Counted from the stretch's first letter, positions 8,439-15,359 are shown. The stretch is DNA of 16,535 nucleotides from CAYLJJ01 sp964384025 (GCA_964384025.1 CAYLJJ010000121.1:1-16535), one strand, 5' to 3'. Notes: a model not told the origin generated them from the letters alone. Translations and numbers: made by a program.

Positions 8439-10231
8439 CTTCTACTTCCAACTTTAATCGTACACGGGCCAGTATATCCATCGAATTTTTTGACTTTTTG
8501 TGATTTCGAATTTAGATAAAAAACATTTTCTTTTCCATCAGAAAATCGAATAGTCCCAGAGCAACTACTATACGAGCCTTTATCCGCTCTGCAGACGATA
8601 TCTATGCCATTGGAACAGTCTGCAAATGTTTTTTGGTGCCCTTCTTCGCTAAATATCCTATAGGCATTTAATGTTAATAACTTGTTGGAAACAGGTAGGC
8701 GAATTTTCCAAGTATTTTCTGCTTTATTCTTTTTATTTAGAAATACACCAAATGTAATCTCATATTTGTTTAAAGACTGTTGATTTTTCAAGGTTGGCAA
8801 TAAAAAATCCATATTTTTGCCATGTCCATGCTTAGGATTATTTATAGTAAATGGTACCCAAGATCTGCTATAGCCAACCTTATAAGCAAAATAACAATTA
8901 TCTACTGTGTTATGTGTTGATTTGATAAAAAAATCATCAAATCCTGTCCGTTTAATAGAAATTTTTCCAGTAAACTGTGGATCTATGCGATCTACTCGTT
9001 TTCCTTCCTGCATCCACGGTATGTTTATATTATTAGTCAACCATTGTGGTATATGAATTTGTCTAATACATGATTTTTTGGGTTTAAGTCGCTTATTTTT
9101 AACTTTATATGTAGAATCTTTTTTGAGTTGTGGACACGTAAGATGTGGAACATCATGTGCACGAATGCTGAGTATTCGTTTATTTGATAGTTTTACAATC
9201 GAATGTCTTGAACTTTTTCTTTTACTTCCGAACAAATTTCGTGCTGGAACTCTCCATTTCTTATCATCAGATTGAACCATGATTTTCCTTCTAGGATCAT
9301 AACTATTAGGACAATTTTCCCAATTTAATATTAATTTTAATTGATATTTGTTGAGAATTTCTTTCCAAGTAATACAAGGTATATATTTTTCATCATTAAG
9401 AATCAATATGCCTGCTGTTTGTTTTTGTGAATCGTTAATTGAATATTGGACCTTCGTGTTTCTGCATACGATTCCGCTTGGAAAAGAGAAATCTCCCATA
9501 ATAGTTTTTTGTTTAACATTTGAATCTCCATCCATATTTATTTTAATATTACTTGCGCACCCAGGCAATCTGGAGCCAATTAAACTCATATCAATAGATG
9601 ATTTTTTGCCAGGATCAACAATTAATTCGAGGTCATAGTTGCTTTTTTTGAGCTTTAATCGGAGAACATCAAATTCATATTTTAATGAGGCAGATTTGCT
9701 ATTGCAACAAGATTCATTATTATCCCATTGGATCTTTAAGATGTACTTCGACTGATGGACTTTAACTACAAATTTTGCTTGAACTGTTTTAATATAAGTT
9801 TTACTATTTTTGTCATAAAATAAAAATTGATAATCATCTTTTGTCCATAATTCTTCGCCATTAATAAATATTTTTGCAGAACGTACTAAGTTCGGAGCAA
9901 AATTTATTCTTAAAATGTAATTGCCAGGAATTAAAGTGCGTTTTCTTGTATAACATTCGTATCCATTTTTAGATGTTTGCATACATTGATTGTTATTGCG
10001 ATAATCTGATGGAATTGGATCAAATTCGATTAAACATGGCGGAGAATGATCATGGTTATCCAATTCGAGAGATATTGCTGCACGCCCATCTTTATTTACA
10101 TATAGATTATTTAGGGTTGGTCTAATACCACATCCATTAAAAACAGAAAGCATTATTATGAATATAAAATATTCTGTTGGCTTCGAAATGTTCCATCCCA
10201 TCCATTTTCTATCTCGTTTGTCTACATTCAC
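8435..10231 (-). CDS. Unrecognised large lipoprotein, probably strand-rich
   Basis: A 598-residue product beginning with a charged stretch, a hydrophobic segment (~21-32) and FNGCG, so the acceptor Cys would be Cys34. The Phe at -3 makes the lipobox imperfect. The rest alternates short hydrophobic strands and polar turns, with Cys scattered and many Lys/Asn, consistent with repeated beta-sandwich modules. The stretch ~74-125 (a YILRINFAPN strand, then IFINGEELW) is the clearest. I cannot assign a family. The start is GTG, with AGGAGG about 9 bases before it inside the upstream gene, and GTGA overlaps that gene's stop by 4 bases. This is the largest extracytoplasmic component of the locus and may be a scaffold or ligand-binding part; that is inference. 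Confidence 0.68.
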   Translation of the reverse strand: MNVDKRDRKWMGWNISKPTEYFIFIIMLSVFNGCGIRPTLNNLYVNKDGRAAISLELDNHDHSPPCLIEFDPIPSDYRNNNQCMQTSKNGYECYTRKRTLIPGNYILRINFAPNLVRSAKIFINGEELWTKDDYQFLFYDKNSKTYIKTVQAKFVVKVHQSKYILKIQWDNNESCCNSKSASLKYEFDVLRLKLKKSNYDLELIVDPGKKSSIDMSLIGSRLPGCASNIKINMDGDSNVKQKTIMGDFSFPSGIVCRNTKVQYSINDSQKQTAGILILNDEKYIPCITWKEILNKYQLKLILNWENCPNSYDPRRKIMVQSDDKKWRVPARNLFGSKRKSSRHSIVKLSNKRILSIRAHDVPHLTCPQLKKDSTYKVKNKRLKPKKSCIRQIHIPQWLTNNINIPWMQEGKRVDRIDPQFTGKISIKRTGFDDFFIKSTHNTVDNCYFAYKVGYSRSWVPFTINNPKHGHGKNMDFLLPTLKNQQSLNKYEITFGVFLNKKNKAENTWKIRLPVSNKLLTLNAYRIFSEEGHQKTFADCSNGIDIVCRADKGSYSSCSGTIRFSDGKENVFYLNSKSQKVKKFDGYTGPCTIKVGSRR

Positions 10232-11178
10232 TCTAAATTTCCTCCTACCAAATATATTCCTTTGGATACTATATTATAAGAATTGTTTGTTTCACGGAGG
10301 TGTGGTCGTACGTAGATAAGCTCACCATCTTTTTTATTTCTAGCTATTTTTCTAATGGTTTTCCTTAATCTATTATGTTTTATATAATAAAGAGTTATGC
10401 ACTCATATTTATCAACGTCACGATTTATATTAATTGTGTTTAGGTTAACAGGTAGGAGATCGAAGCAATATTTTCGGCTATATTTGTTCATTTCTGTTAT
10501 GATATCGAAATACTTATTAGAACTAGGAGTAAAAATCCTTGCCTCCACTAAATTATCGTTTAACTTTTCAATAATTGAATCGATCTCTCTATTTGCAGAT
10601 GGCTCTGTATCTTCTGGGATGATCATCGTACCTCTTCCTGTTATAGGTTTTTTGACGATCATTGTGTCTCTTTCTATTGCACAACGGCTTTGTTCAGAAT
10701 AATTCTGGGTATGATCAACTATATCAGCAGAATTATCAGATTTCTCGTTCAAAATTTCATTAAAATACTCAAATTCTTTGGTCAAATTATCGGTGAAAGA
10801 TTCAATCCTCTCGATCAAAGTTTCATTGTTCTTGATGATTTTTTTGATAGATAATACAGACCATATTATTAATATCATTAATACCACAATCAACAGTATT
10901 TGTATTAAATATAGAGTAGTTCTGCTGTTTTCGGATTGATCTGACTTTTTAAAGTCAAACTTACAAATCCTATGAGCAAGATCTTCTATTTTTTCATCAG
11001 AATAACAATCAGTTATAGTTTTATCATTATGAGATTCTAAATCCTGTGCTATTGCAGTCGCGGAAATAGTTGATAATATTATTATTATATTGATAAGACC
11101 TATATTAAACCATCTAAATGGAACTTTTCCAGTGAAATGGTGAAAATTTGCTGTATGATTCGTTAGATGTGAATACAT
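10228..11178 (-). CDS. Membrane protein with signal peptide, one TM helix and Thr-rich cytosolic region
   Basis: I chose the ATG at 11178 (316 residues). A hydrophobic stretch at ~25-40 ending ATAIA-QD makes a good signal peptide, and AAGGG precedes the ATG. The longer frame from 11382 puts 68 low-quality residues before it. After a ~45-residue outside part with two Cys comes a membrane helix at 88-108, a helical linker likely to form coiled coil (~111-150), and a Thr-containing segment with two similar motifs, RDTMIVKKP (170-178) and RGTMIIPED (182-190). A ~100-residue mixed domain ends the protein. This topology puts the two Thr motifs inside the cell, where the kinases encoded upstream could phosphorylate them and an FHA domain could bind. 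No family is recognised. It is the first gene of the transporter block. Confidence 0.68.
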   Translation of the reverse strand: MYSHLTNHTANFHHFTGKVPFRWFNIGLINIIIILSTISATAIAQDLESHNDKTITDCYSDEKIEDLAHRICKFDFKKSDQSENSRTTLYLIQILLIVVLMILIIWSVLSIKKIIKNNETLIERIESFTDNLTKEFEYFNEILNEKSDNSADIVDHTQNYSEQSRCAIERDTMIVKKPITGRGTMIIPEDTEPSANREIDSIIEKLNDNLVEARIFTPSSNKYFDIITEMNKYSRKYCFDLLPVNLNTININRDVDKYECITLYYIKHNRLRKTIRKIARNKKDGELIYVRPHLRETNNSYNIVSKGIYLVGGNLE

Positions 11179-11418
11179 TGAAGCCCTTGTAATTACTGTC
11201 GTTTTACGTCTTATGCAAATCATGGGACCCAACAGGTTGATGTAAGATACGTGATTTTGGTGTAGTGAGAGACGACATTCATCTACGCTCGGAAGCGGGG
11301 TGATGGATATGCATTTGGTGGTAAAACTGCAGTGATTTTCCAAGGTATAATCCGAATAAATCACTATGGACGTTTTTAACAATGCAGTTCGCTTGTCCTA
11401 CTGGAATTCTCCGCACTC

Positions 11419-11433
11419 TGTCGATAATCGACA
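11419..11433. promoter_or_regulatory. Operator-like 15-bp palindrome
   Basis: TGTCGAT-A-ATCGACA is a perfect inverted repeat with 7-bp arms and a one-base centre. It lies ~240 bases upstream of the first gene of the transporter block, in otherwise non-coding DNA. This shape suits a dimeric repressor or activator site. No regulator gene of that kind is in the window. Confidence 0.35.
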
Positions 11434-11496
11434 ATGTAAAGTAATATGACTCCGAGTTCTTACTCTGTAAATAGCATGAAATACGCTTATTTCCAT

Positions 11497-11521
11497 AAAA
11501 TTGAACTAAGAATTCAATTTT
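11497..11521. terminator. AT-rich hairpin after the kinase gene, terminator-like
   Basis: AAAATTGAA, a seven-base loop and TTCAATTTT form a 9-bp stem ~75 bases past the kinase stop. On the minus strand it is followed by only a short T tract (part of the stem); on the plus strand the T run is longer (seven). The stem is weak because it is AT-rich, so termination is possible but unproven. Confidence 0.3.
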
Positions 11522-11594
11522 TTTGATATTTTTGAAAATTATCATGTTATCTCACTGCTTAAAGCTCGCCTTTGGTCGTAATAATCGAATCTTT

Positions 11595-12638
11595 TTAAAA
11601 AAAACATTCGCTGATCACATATAGCAATATTATTATGAGTATAATGTCTAGAGCATCACCAAATCCGAATATTTTCGTTTTAGATGGAGTTTCATTTGTT
11701 TCATTAGAAATAAACTTTATTTTTATTTTTTCAAGTTTTTCGAGTACTATATTTATATTTTTGATACGTTCATCAATAACGGGATTTAAACATGAACCAA
11801 TCAATTCAATTAAATCAGAACAAGCTTCAGTCTCATTCTGTTTACTGAAAAATCTTTTATTTGAATTGCGCATCGGTTGCATGAGCCATTCATTAACCCT
11901 GTTAGCATCGTAATCTTCTTCTAAGCGATGTTTTTCTCCATTCAGCAACTCGAACATAACTGCTCCTAGTGAATAAATATCAGACCTATGATCGATTTCT
12001 CCTAAACTAGGAATAAACTGTTCTGGGGCAGAGTAAGACGGTGTTCCTATCCCTCTATTTGTTTTTGTCCTAGTAACAATCAGATTGCTTAAGTGCGCTA
12101 CTCCGAAATCGAATAAAATTAGCTTATTATCTTTCATTCCAATATTATTTGGTTTTATATCCCTATGATATATATTCTGCTCATGAATAGCTGATATCGC
12201 TTGGCTCAATTGAATTGATAAGTCTATTACTCTATTGAATTCCATCCGTCCAGAAATCTTGGAAATAATATCTTCTAGAATTTGTGGAACAAACTCCATC
12301 AAGACATAGAATACACTTTCAATTTCTCCGTAAGAAATATATGTTATTATGTTTGGATGTTGAATATTTCCTGCGCCTATTTCAGTATAAAAATCTGCCT
12401 GATCATCTTTATGTTCTTTTTTAATAATTTTAAGCGCATATACTTTATCGTTTGTTTTGTTTCTACATTCATAAACAGTTGCAAAACTACCAGAACCGAT
12501 TTTTTCTTCTTTCGAAATATAATAATGATCTAAACCAGAAAGTTCTTCTAAATATGCTCCACGGCAACTTGACGAACAGTCGTTTATTTTATCAAGAGTC
12601 ATCGGTTTTTTGCATTTAGCACAATAGGATATTGTCAT
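11595..12638 (-). CDS. Ser/Thr protein kinase with Cys knuckle and C-terminal membrane anchor
   Basis: This 347-residue kinase appears complete and active. Residues 6-25 hold C-x2-C and C-x3-C, a possible zinc knuckle. The kinase domain spans ~40-305: Gly loop IGSGSFATV (47-55), Lys70 in YALK, alpha-C Glu86, HRDIKPNN with Asp160 and Asn165, DFG at 177-179, a Thr-rich activation segment (TRTKTNRGIGTPSYSAPE) and APE at 205-207. The C-terminus (~324-345, FGFGDALDIILIIILLYVI) is a hydrophobic tail that would anchor the catalytic domain to the cytoplasmic side of the membrane, without an outside sensor domain. GGAG lies 10 bases before the ATG, and a possible promoter lies in the 114-base spacer upstream. 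It is the only clearly catalytic kinase here, so it is the best candidate to phosphorylate its FHA-containing neighbours and the Thr-rich membrane protein. Confidence 0.92.
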   Translation of the reverse strand: MTISYCAKCKKPMTLDKINDCSSSCRGAYLEELSGLDHYYISKEEKIGSGSFATVYECRNKTNDKVYALKIIKKEHKDDQADFYTEIGAGNIQHPNIITYISYGEIESVFYVLMEFVPQILEDIISKISGRMEFNRVIDLSIQLSQAISAIHEQNIYHRDIKPNNIGMKDNKLILFDFGVAHLSNLIVTRTKTNRGIGTPSYSAPEQFIPSLGEIDHRSDIYSLGAVMFELLNGEKHRLEEDYDANRVNEWLMQPMRNSNKRFFSKQNETEACSDLIELIGSCLNPVIDERIKNINIVLEKLEKIKIKFISNETNETPSKTKIFGFGDALDIILIIILLYVISECFF

Positions 12639-12718
12639 TTTATTGGACTCCAGTTCGGGTCTTAGCTGGGCATGAAAACTTTCTACTGAGGCCTATCATA
12701 TTCGGCAATTAAAAATCT

Positions 12719-12747
12719 ATATTATAAGTGCATAATAAACATGTAAA
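12719..12747 (-). promoter_or_regulatory. Possible sigma70-like promoter for the anchored kinase gene
   Basis: On the minus strand, TTTACA is followed 15 bases later by TATAAT, or 17 bases later by TAATAT. The pair sits just after the stop of the preceding gene and 81 bases before the kinase ATG. AT-rich DNA makes such matches common, so this is tentative. Confidence 0.3.
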
Positions 12748-12752
12748 TTATA

Positions 12753-13478
12753 TTATAGCGCACAATTTAAAGTGAATTTAAATTCACCACCTGCTATTTC
12801 TATTACTGCTGGTAATTTCACTTCAACATCAAGATTGGTGCTGATTCGAATGTTATTCATAAATAAATCGCTAGAATCTTGATCTGTTCCGAGATATACA
12901 GCATCATATCTATTGTGAATCCAAAAATGGTTATATTCTATATTGCAACTAGCACCTGTTAATGAAACATATCCTTTCACATTTTTGTCTGGATATCCGA
13001 AGTATTTAAGTTCTCCTCTATTGATCAGAGTATTTTCACTATTCCAAGATACAGAAATAGTGTCTTCATGTTTTTTGGGATAGTTTGTCCTCGGATACCT
13101 TATAGTCCTTTCATTGCCTGTGGTTTCTCTGGAACGTCTTGTTTCTACAAGAAAATCTGCTCTGTTAGTTTTTTCATTACTCCTATAATGCGGAAATTTA
13201 TATTCATCAGGTTTTTTTCGAATAGTTCCCTTCAGGAGATCTCTCACAGTTGCATCAGTATCTTCAATAGATTCAGGAAATGTTTTGCTTACAACGGGTA
13301 TTATAGGATAAACTCTGGGGTCAACAACAGTCTCTCTTATTGAGTCTGCTTCAAAATTTCCAAATATCATGTGCTCACTACATTCTTTTTTTGATTTTTC
13401 TTGTCTGTTTTTAGAATGAAACATCTTAAACCACGACTTGAATAGTCTAAGCCTTCTGAAAAAATTCATGATTCTCAT
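12753..13478 (-). CDS. Small Thr-rich protein with degenerate FHA-like C-terminus
   Basis: A 241-residue protein without signal or membrane span. Residues 1-20 are basic and aromatic. The middle (~40-150) is polar and looks disordered, with several similar Thr motifs: RETVVDP (Thr50), DATVRDL (77), KGTIRKKP (85) and ERTIRYP (125). The last ~90 residues form a beta-rich domain (LKYFGYPD, VSLTGASCNIEYNHFWIHN, then VIEIAGGEFKFTL) resembling the C-terminal FHA-like domain of the upstream pseudokinase, especially at its end (TIEITGG there). It lacks the Gly-Arg and Ser-Arg-x-His residues of phosphothreonine-binding FHA domains. GGAG lies 5 bases before the ATG, and the start overlaps the pseudokinase gene by 32 bases. 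A role as phosphorylated adaptor between kinase and partner is inferred from the motifs and context. Confidence 0.7.
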   Translation of the reverse strand: MRIMNFFRRLRLFKSWFKMFHSKNRQEKSKKECSEHMIFGNFEADSIRETVVDPRVYPIIPVVSKTFPESIEDTDATVRDLLKGTIRKKPDEYKFPHYRSNEKTNRADFLVETRRSRETTGNERTIRYPRTNYPKKHEDTISVSWNSENTLINRGELKYFGYPDKNVKGYVSLTGASCNIEYNHFWIHNRYDAVYLGTDQDSSDLFMNNIRISTNLDVEVKLPAVIEIAGGEFKFTLNCAL

Positions 13479-14664
13479 ATGTTCTCCGTGTTTCTAAGGA
13501 GAGTACAATATACTCCACTTGAAAATTCTTTCTTCCACCTGTAATTTCGATTGTTTCTCCGAGTATCCATGTCAATTCTCCATTCTCAATTTCCTTGTGG
13601 ATAATTATTCCGTTAGAATCTCGAAAATTCAAATACTTTAGATTTTCTTCCGACGAAAACAATCTTATAATACCATTTGAAATATATCTTAGACTCAGAG
13701 CACTCCTGCTTACAAATGTAAGAGAATCATCGATAATAATATTATTTCTTATTTTTGTATTTCCTCCAAACCATTCCGTTCTACCTATATAATATGTCTG
13801 CCCAGGATTAAGAGGCAAACTCTTTGGAAACCCATGTTTGCAGACTAATTTAATTAGTACTGGTGGTAGTGGTTTGGAAGAATTATTCTCTATCCACTGA
13901 AATACCTCTGATGTGTTCTGAAAACGATCATTACGATCCCAAGCTAATAATTTATTCAGTAATCCCTTGAATTTATAACTAAGACTCTGAGGCAACCTTG
14001 ATTCGTTGAATTTCTTTTGCAGTTTTAATCGGTTACTTGAATTTTCAGATGGGAAAGGATATCTTCCTGTATATAATCGATAACATAATACACCCAAAGA
14101 ATATAAATCAATTCGTTCGTCCATATCAGACATACCTGTGAGTTGTTCAGGAGCCATATAAGCAGGGCTTCCCCATGTTTTATTCACTGATCGAATTGTC
14201 TGGTCCAGTGGAATTCGAGCAATTTTAAACCCAGTTAGCTTTATATGATCATTAAAATCTAAGAAAATATTCTTTCGATTTATATCTCGATGAATCACTC
14301 CCTGACTATGACTGTGGGACAAAGCGCTCAAAATCTGCTTTACCCATCCAAGGATTACATCCTCGCTTTCTGGCCCAGGAGGAAGAGGAGGACCTTTAAC
14401 AAATTCTAAGAAGGCCAGGTGGCCCAAAGTTGCATTTTCCTGGGTTTCGAGGAGGGTGAGGATATTGGGATGTCGCAGCTTTGCTAGGGTTTTACTTTCC
14501 CGGCGAAGTAGGTTTTCGGCGCGTGAGCCTTTGGGCGCGATCTTAAGCACCTCATAGCGCTCAAGGGTCAAATTCCATACCTTGTAAACTTGGCTCCTTC
14601 GTCCAGCACTCAGAAGGCTGATAGCTTGACGACCATATATCCTGCGACCGATTAGACTGCTCAT
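13447..14664 (-). CDS. Predicted pseudokinase with C-terminal FHA-like domain
   Basis: With the ATG at 14664 (405 residues) the protein starts like many bacterial kinases (MSSLIGRRIYGRQAISLLSA). The kinase fold spans ~10-262: Lys41 (YEVLK), Glu56, HRDINRKN with Asp127 and Asn132, APE at 171-173 and the GxxxYPF region at ~200. The Gly loop is degenerate (SAGRRSQV), the HRD loop has Asn where Lys is usual, and DFG reads GFK (145-147), so the metal-binding Asp is gone. Residues ~285-390 are FHA-like: GR at 294-295, VSR at 318-320 with Ala322 where His is expected, and NG at 351-352. It may act as an allosteric partner of the active kinase downstream. A longer frame up to 14838 exists but runs through a repeated non-coding element, so I reject it. 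The N-lobe is visibly GC-richer than the rest. Confidence 0.85.
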   Translation of the reverse strand: MSSLIGRRIYGRQAISLLSAGRRSQVYKVWNLTLERYEVLKIAPKGSRAENLLRRESKTLAKLRHPNILTLLETQENATLGHLAFLEFVKGPPLPPGPESEDVILGWVKQILSALSHSHSQGVIHRDINRKNIFLDFNDHIKLTGFKIARIPLDQTIRSVNKTWGSPAYMAPEQLTGMSDMDERIDLYSLGVLCYRLYTGRYPFPSENSSNRLKLQKKFNESRLPQSLSYKFKGLLNKLLAWDRNDRFQNTSEVFQWIENNSSKPLPPVLIKLVCKHGFPKSLPLNPGQTYYIGRTEWFGGNTKIRNNIIIDDSLTFVSRSALSLRYISNGIIRLFSSEENLKYLNFRDSNGIIIHKEIENGELTWILGETIEITGGRKNFQVEYIVLSLETRRTYENHEFFQKA

Positions 14665-14795
14665 GTGGTGTATAGTGCTTTGAAAAGCTTCGATAGAACA
14701 AGGACAATTGCGAAGAAATGCGAAGCTCTCATCGTGAGCGTTTGTACGTTGATGGAACTCGAGGTGGCGAGGTGGCCAACCCGAAAACCGAAAGT

Positions 14796-14833
14796 CCCAC
14801 TCATTCCGGTTCCGACAGTTTTCAGCGATATCA
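14796..14833 (+). repeat. 38-bp spaced repeat, copy 1
   Basis: It reads CCCACTCATTCCGGTTCCGA, then 11 variable bases, then GATATCA. It matches copies 2 and 3 at 19 of 20 or better (copy 3) and 18 of 20 (copy 2) in the long block, and in all seven of the short block, with identical spacing. It overlaps the rejected N-terminal extension of the pseudokinase frame. Confidence 0.85.
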
Positions 14834-14859
14834 GCCACTCGAATCCGTCTACCTAAGCA

Positions 14860-14931
14860 TTGCGTGCCTGAGCAATCATGAGCAATACCAATTAGTTAAA
14901 TCACCTGAGGTCTTCTACTCAGGCACGGCAA
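14860..14931. repeat. Near-perfect inverted repeat with 45-bp interior
   Basis: TTGCGTGCCTGAG (14860-14872) faces CTCAGGCACGGCAA (14918-14931). The arms pair perfectly over ten bases and then four more after one unpaired base. The interior is AT-richer. It lies between repeat copies 1 and 2, which also face each other. It could be the ends of a tiny non-autonomous element, a recombination site or a large hairpin. Confidence 0.6.
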
Positions 14932-14973
14932 TTGGGCAGCAGGATAAAAAATGGCATTGCCGCGATAAGATGA

Positions 14974-15011
14974 TGATATCATTGCCAATAATCGGAACCG
15001 GGACGAGTGGG
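14974..15011 (-). repeat. 38-bp spaced repeat, copy 2 (inverted)
   Basis: On the minus strand this reads CCCACTCGTCCCGGTTCCGA, 11 variable bases and GATATCA. The 11-base interior differs from the other copies while the flanking blocks are kept. Confidence 0.85.
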
Positions 15012-15135
15012 CATAACGCTCCTGATTTTGCTTCCAAGTTTTGCGCCTTCGCTGTTGGTCGGCGACATCCTCAGCGAGAAGATGAAGGTGTTGAGGCTCC
15101 AGAAGGAGAGTGACGATGACATGAAAGGTGACTTT

Positions 15136-15173
15136 CCCACTCGTTCCGGTTCCGATTATCCTGTTTGATATCA
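15136..15173 (+). repeat. 38-bp spaced repeat, copy 3
   Basis: It reads CCCACTCGTTCCGGTTCCGA, 11 variable bases and GATATCA, in the same orientation as copy 1 and 340 bases from it. It is probably the consensus form of the three. Confidence 0.85.
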
Positions 15174-15194
15174 GATACATAAGCTCTCATCAGC

Positions 15195-15244
15195 CTGCTT
15201 CACCATCATCTCCGAGATCAAGTCAGCGCTGCTTCACCATCATC
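15195..15244. repeat. 16-bp direct repeat
   Basis: CTGCTTCACCATCATC occurs at 15195-15210 and again at 15229-15244, 34 bases apart start to start. It lies just outside the likely left end of the plus-strand insertion sequence and may be a transposase binding repeat or an insertion scar. Confidence 0.5.
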
Positions 15245-15297
15245 GTTGTGCTGCTTGAATCTTGTGCAAGAGGTGAGTGAGAACCGCAGTAGAAGCT

Positions 15298-15337
15298 GCG
15301 ACCGCAGACCAACCAAACAAGCCAAACCTGCGGTCGC
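15298..15337. promoter_or_regulatory. Long-loop hairpin in the transposase leader
   Basis: GCGACCGCAG (15298-15307) and CTGCGGTCGC (15328-15337) are perfect 10-bp arms around a 20-base loop made almost only of A and C with two G. It ends 22 bases before the transposase ATG. It could limit read-through or translation of the transposase, or be part of the IS left end. Confidence 0.5.
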
Positions 15338-15359
15338 TCCCAACAAAGGGGAGGGAAGC

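Larger units (their letters stand above)
11179..11594. other. 416-bp gap between kinase and transporter blocks
   Basis: No convincing gene is present. A minus-strand frame at 11279-11545 (88 codons) has no visible family, no good ribosome site and ordinary length for chance, so I do not call it. The gap holds a 15-bp palindrome (11419-11433) and an AT-rich hairpin (11497-11521). It is the most likely place for a separate promoter driving the seven-gene block, but I see no clear -35/-10 pair. Confidence 0.5.
14665..15359. other. Gene-free spacer with dispersed and inverted repeats
   Basis: About 700 bases between the pseudokinase and the plus-strand transposase hold no gene I can support. Open frames on both strands (minus 14896-15180, plus 14718-15113) have no recognisable domain and run through repeat copies in different frames. 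The stretch contains three 38-bp elements, a 13/14-bp inverted repeat, a 16-bp direct repeat and a long-loop hairpin, listed separately. Decayed mobile-element ends are the simplest reading. I see no clear promoter for the island, although one must lie here or within the first gene. Confidence 0.6.

Noticed and set aside
11179..11382. Upstream extension of the Thr-rich membrane protein
   Set aside because: The signal peptide begins only after the ATG at 11178; the extra residues show no domain.
11279..11545. 88-codon minus-strand frame in the 416-bp gap
   Set aside because: No family signal, no clear ribosome site, and it overlaps the unlikely extension of the next gene; probably chance.
14665..14838. 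N-terminal extension of the pseudokinase frame up to 14838
   Set aside because: It runs through copy 1 of the 38-bp non-coding element, and the ATG at 14664 gives a start typical of bacterial kinases.
14718..15113. 131-codon plus-strand frame
   Set aside because: It overlaps repeats, has no recognisable domain and no ribosome site.
14796..15173. CRISPR array
   Set aside because: Only three copies, mixed orientation and unequal distances (~140-180 bp); not a repeat-spacer array.
14896..15180. 94-codon minus-strand frame in the spacer
   Set aside because: It contains two repeat copies in opposite orientation and no known motif.
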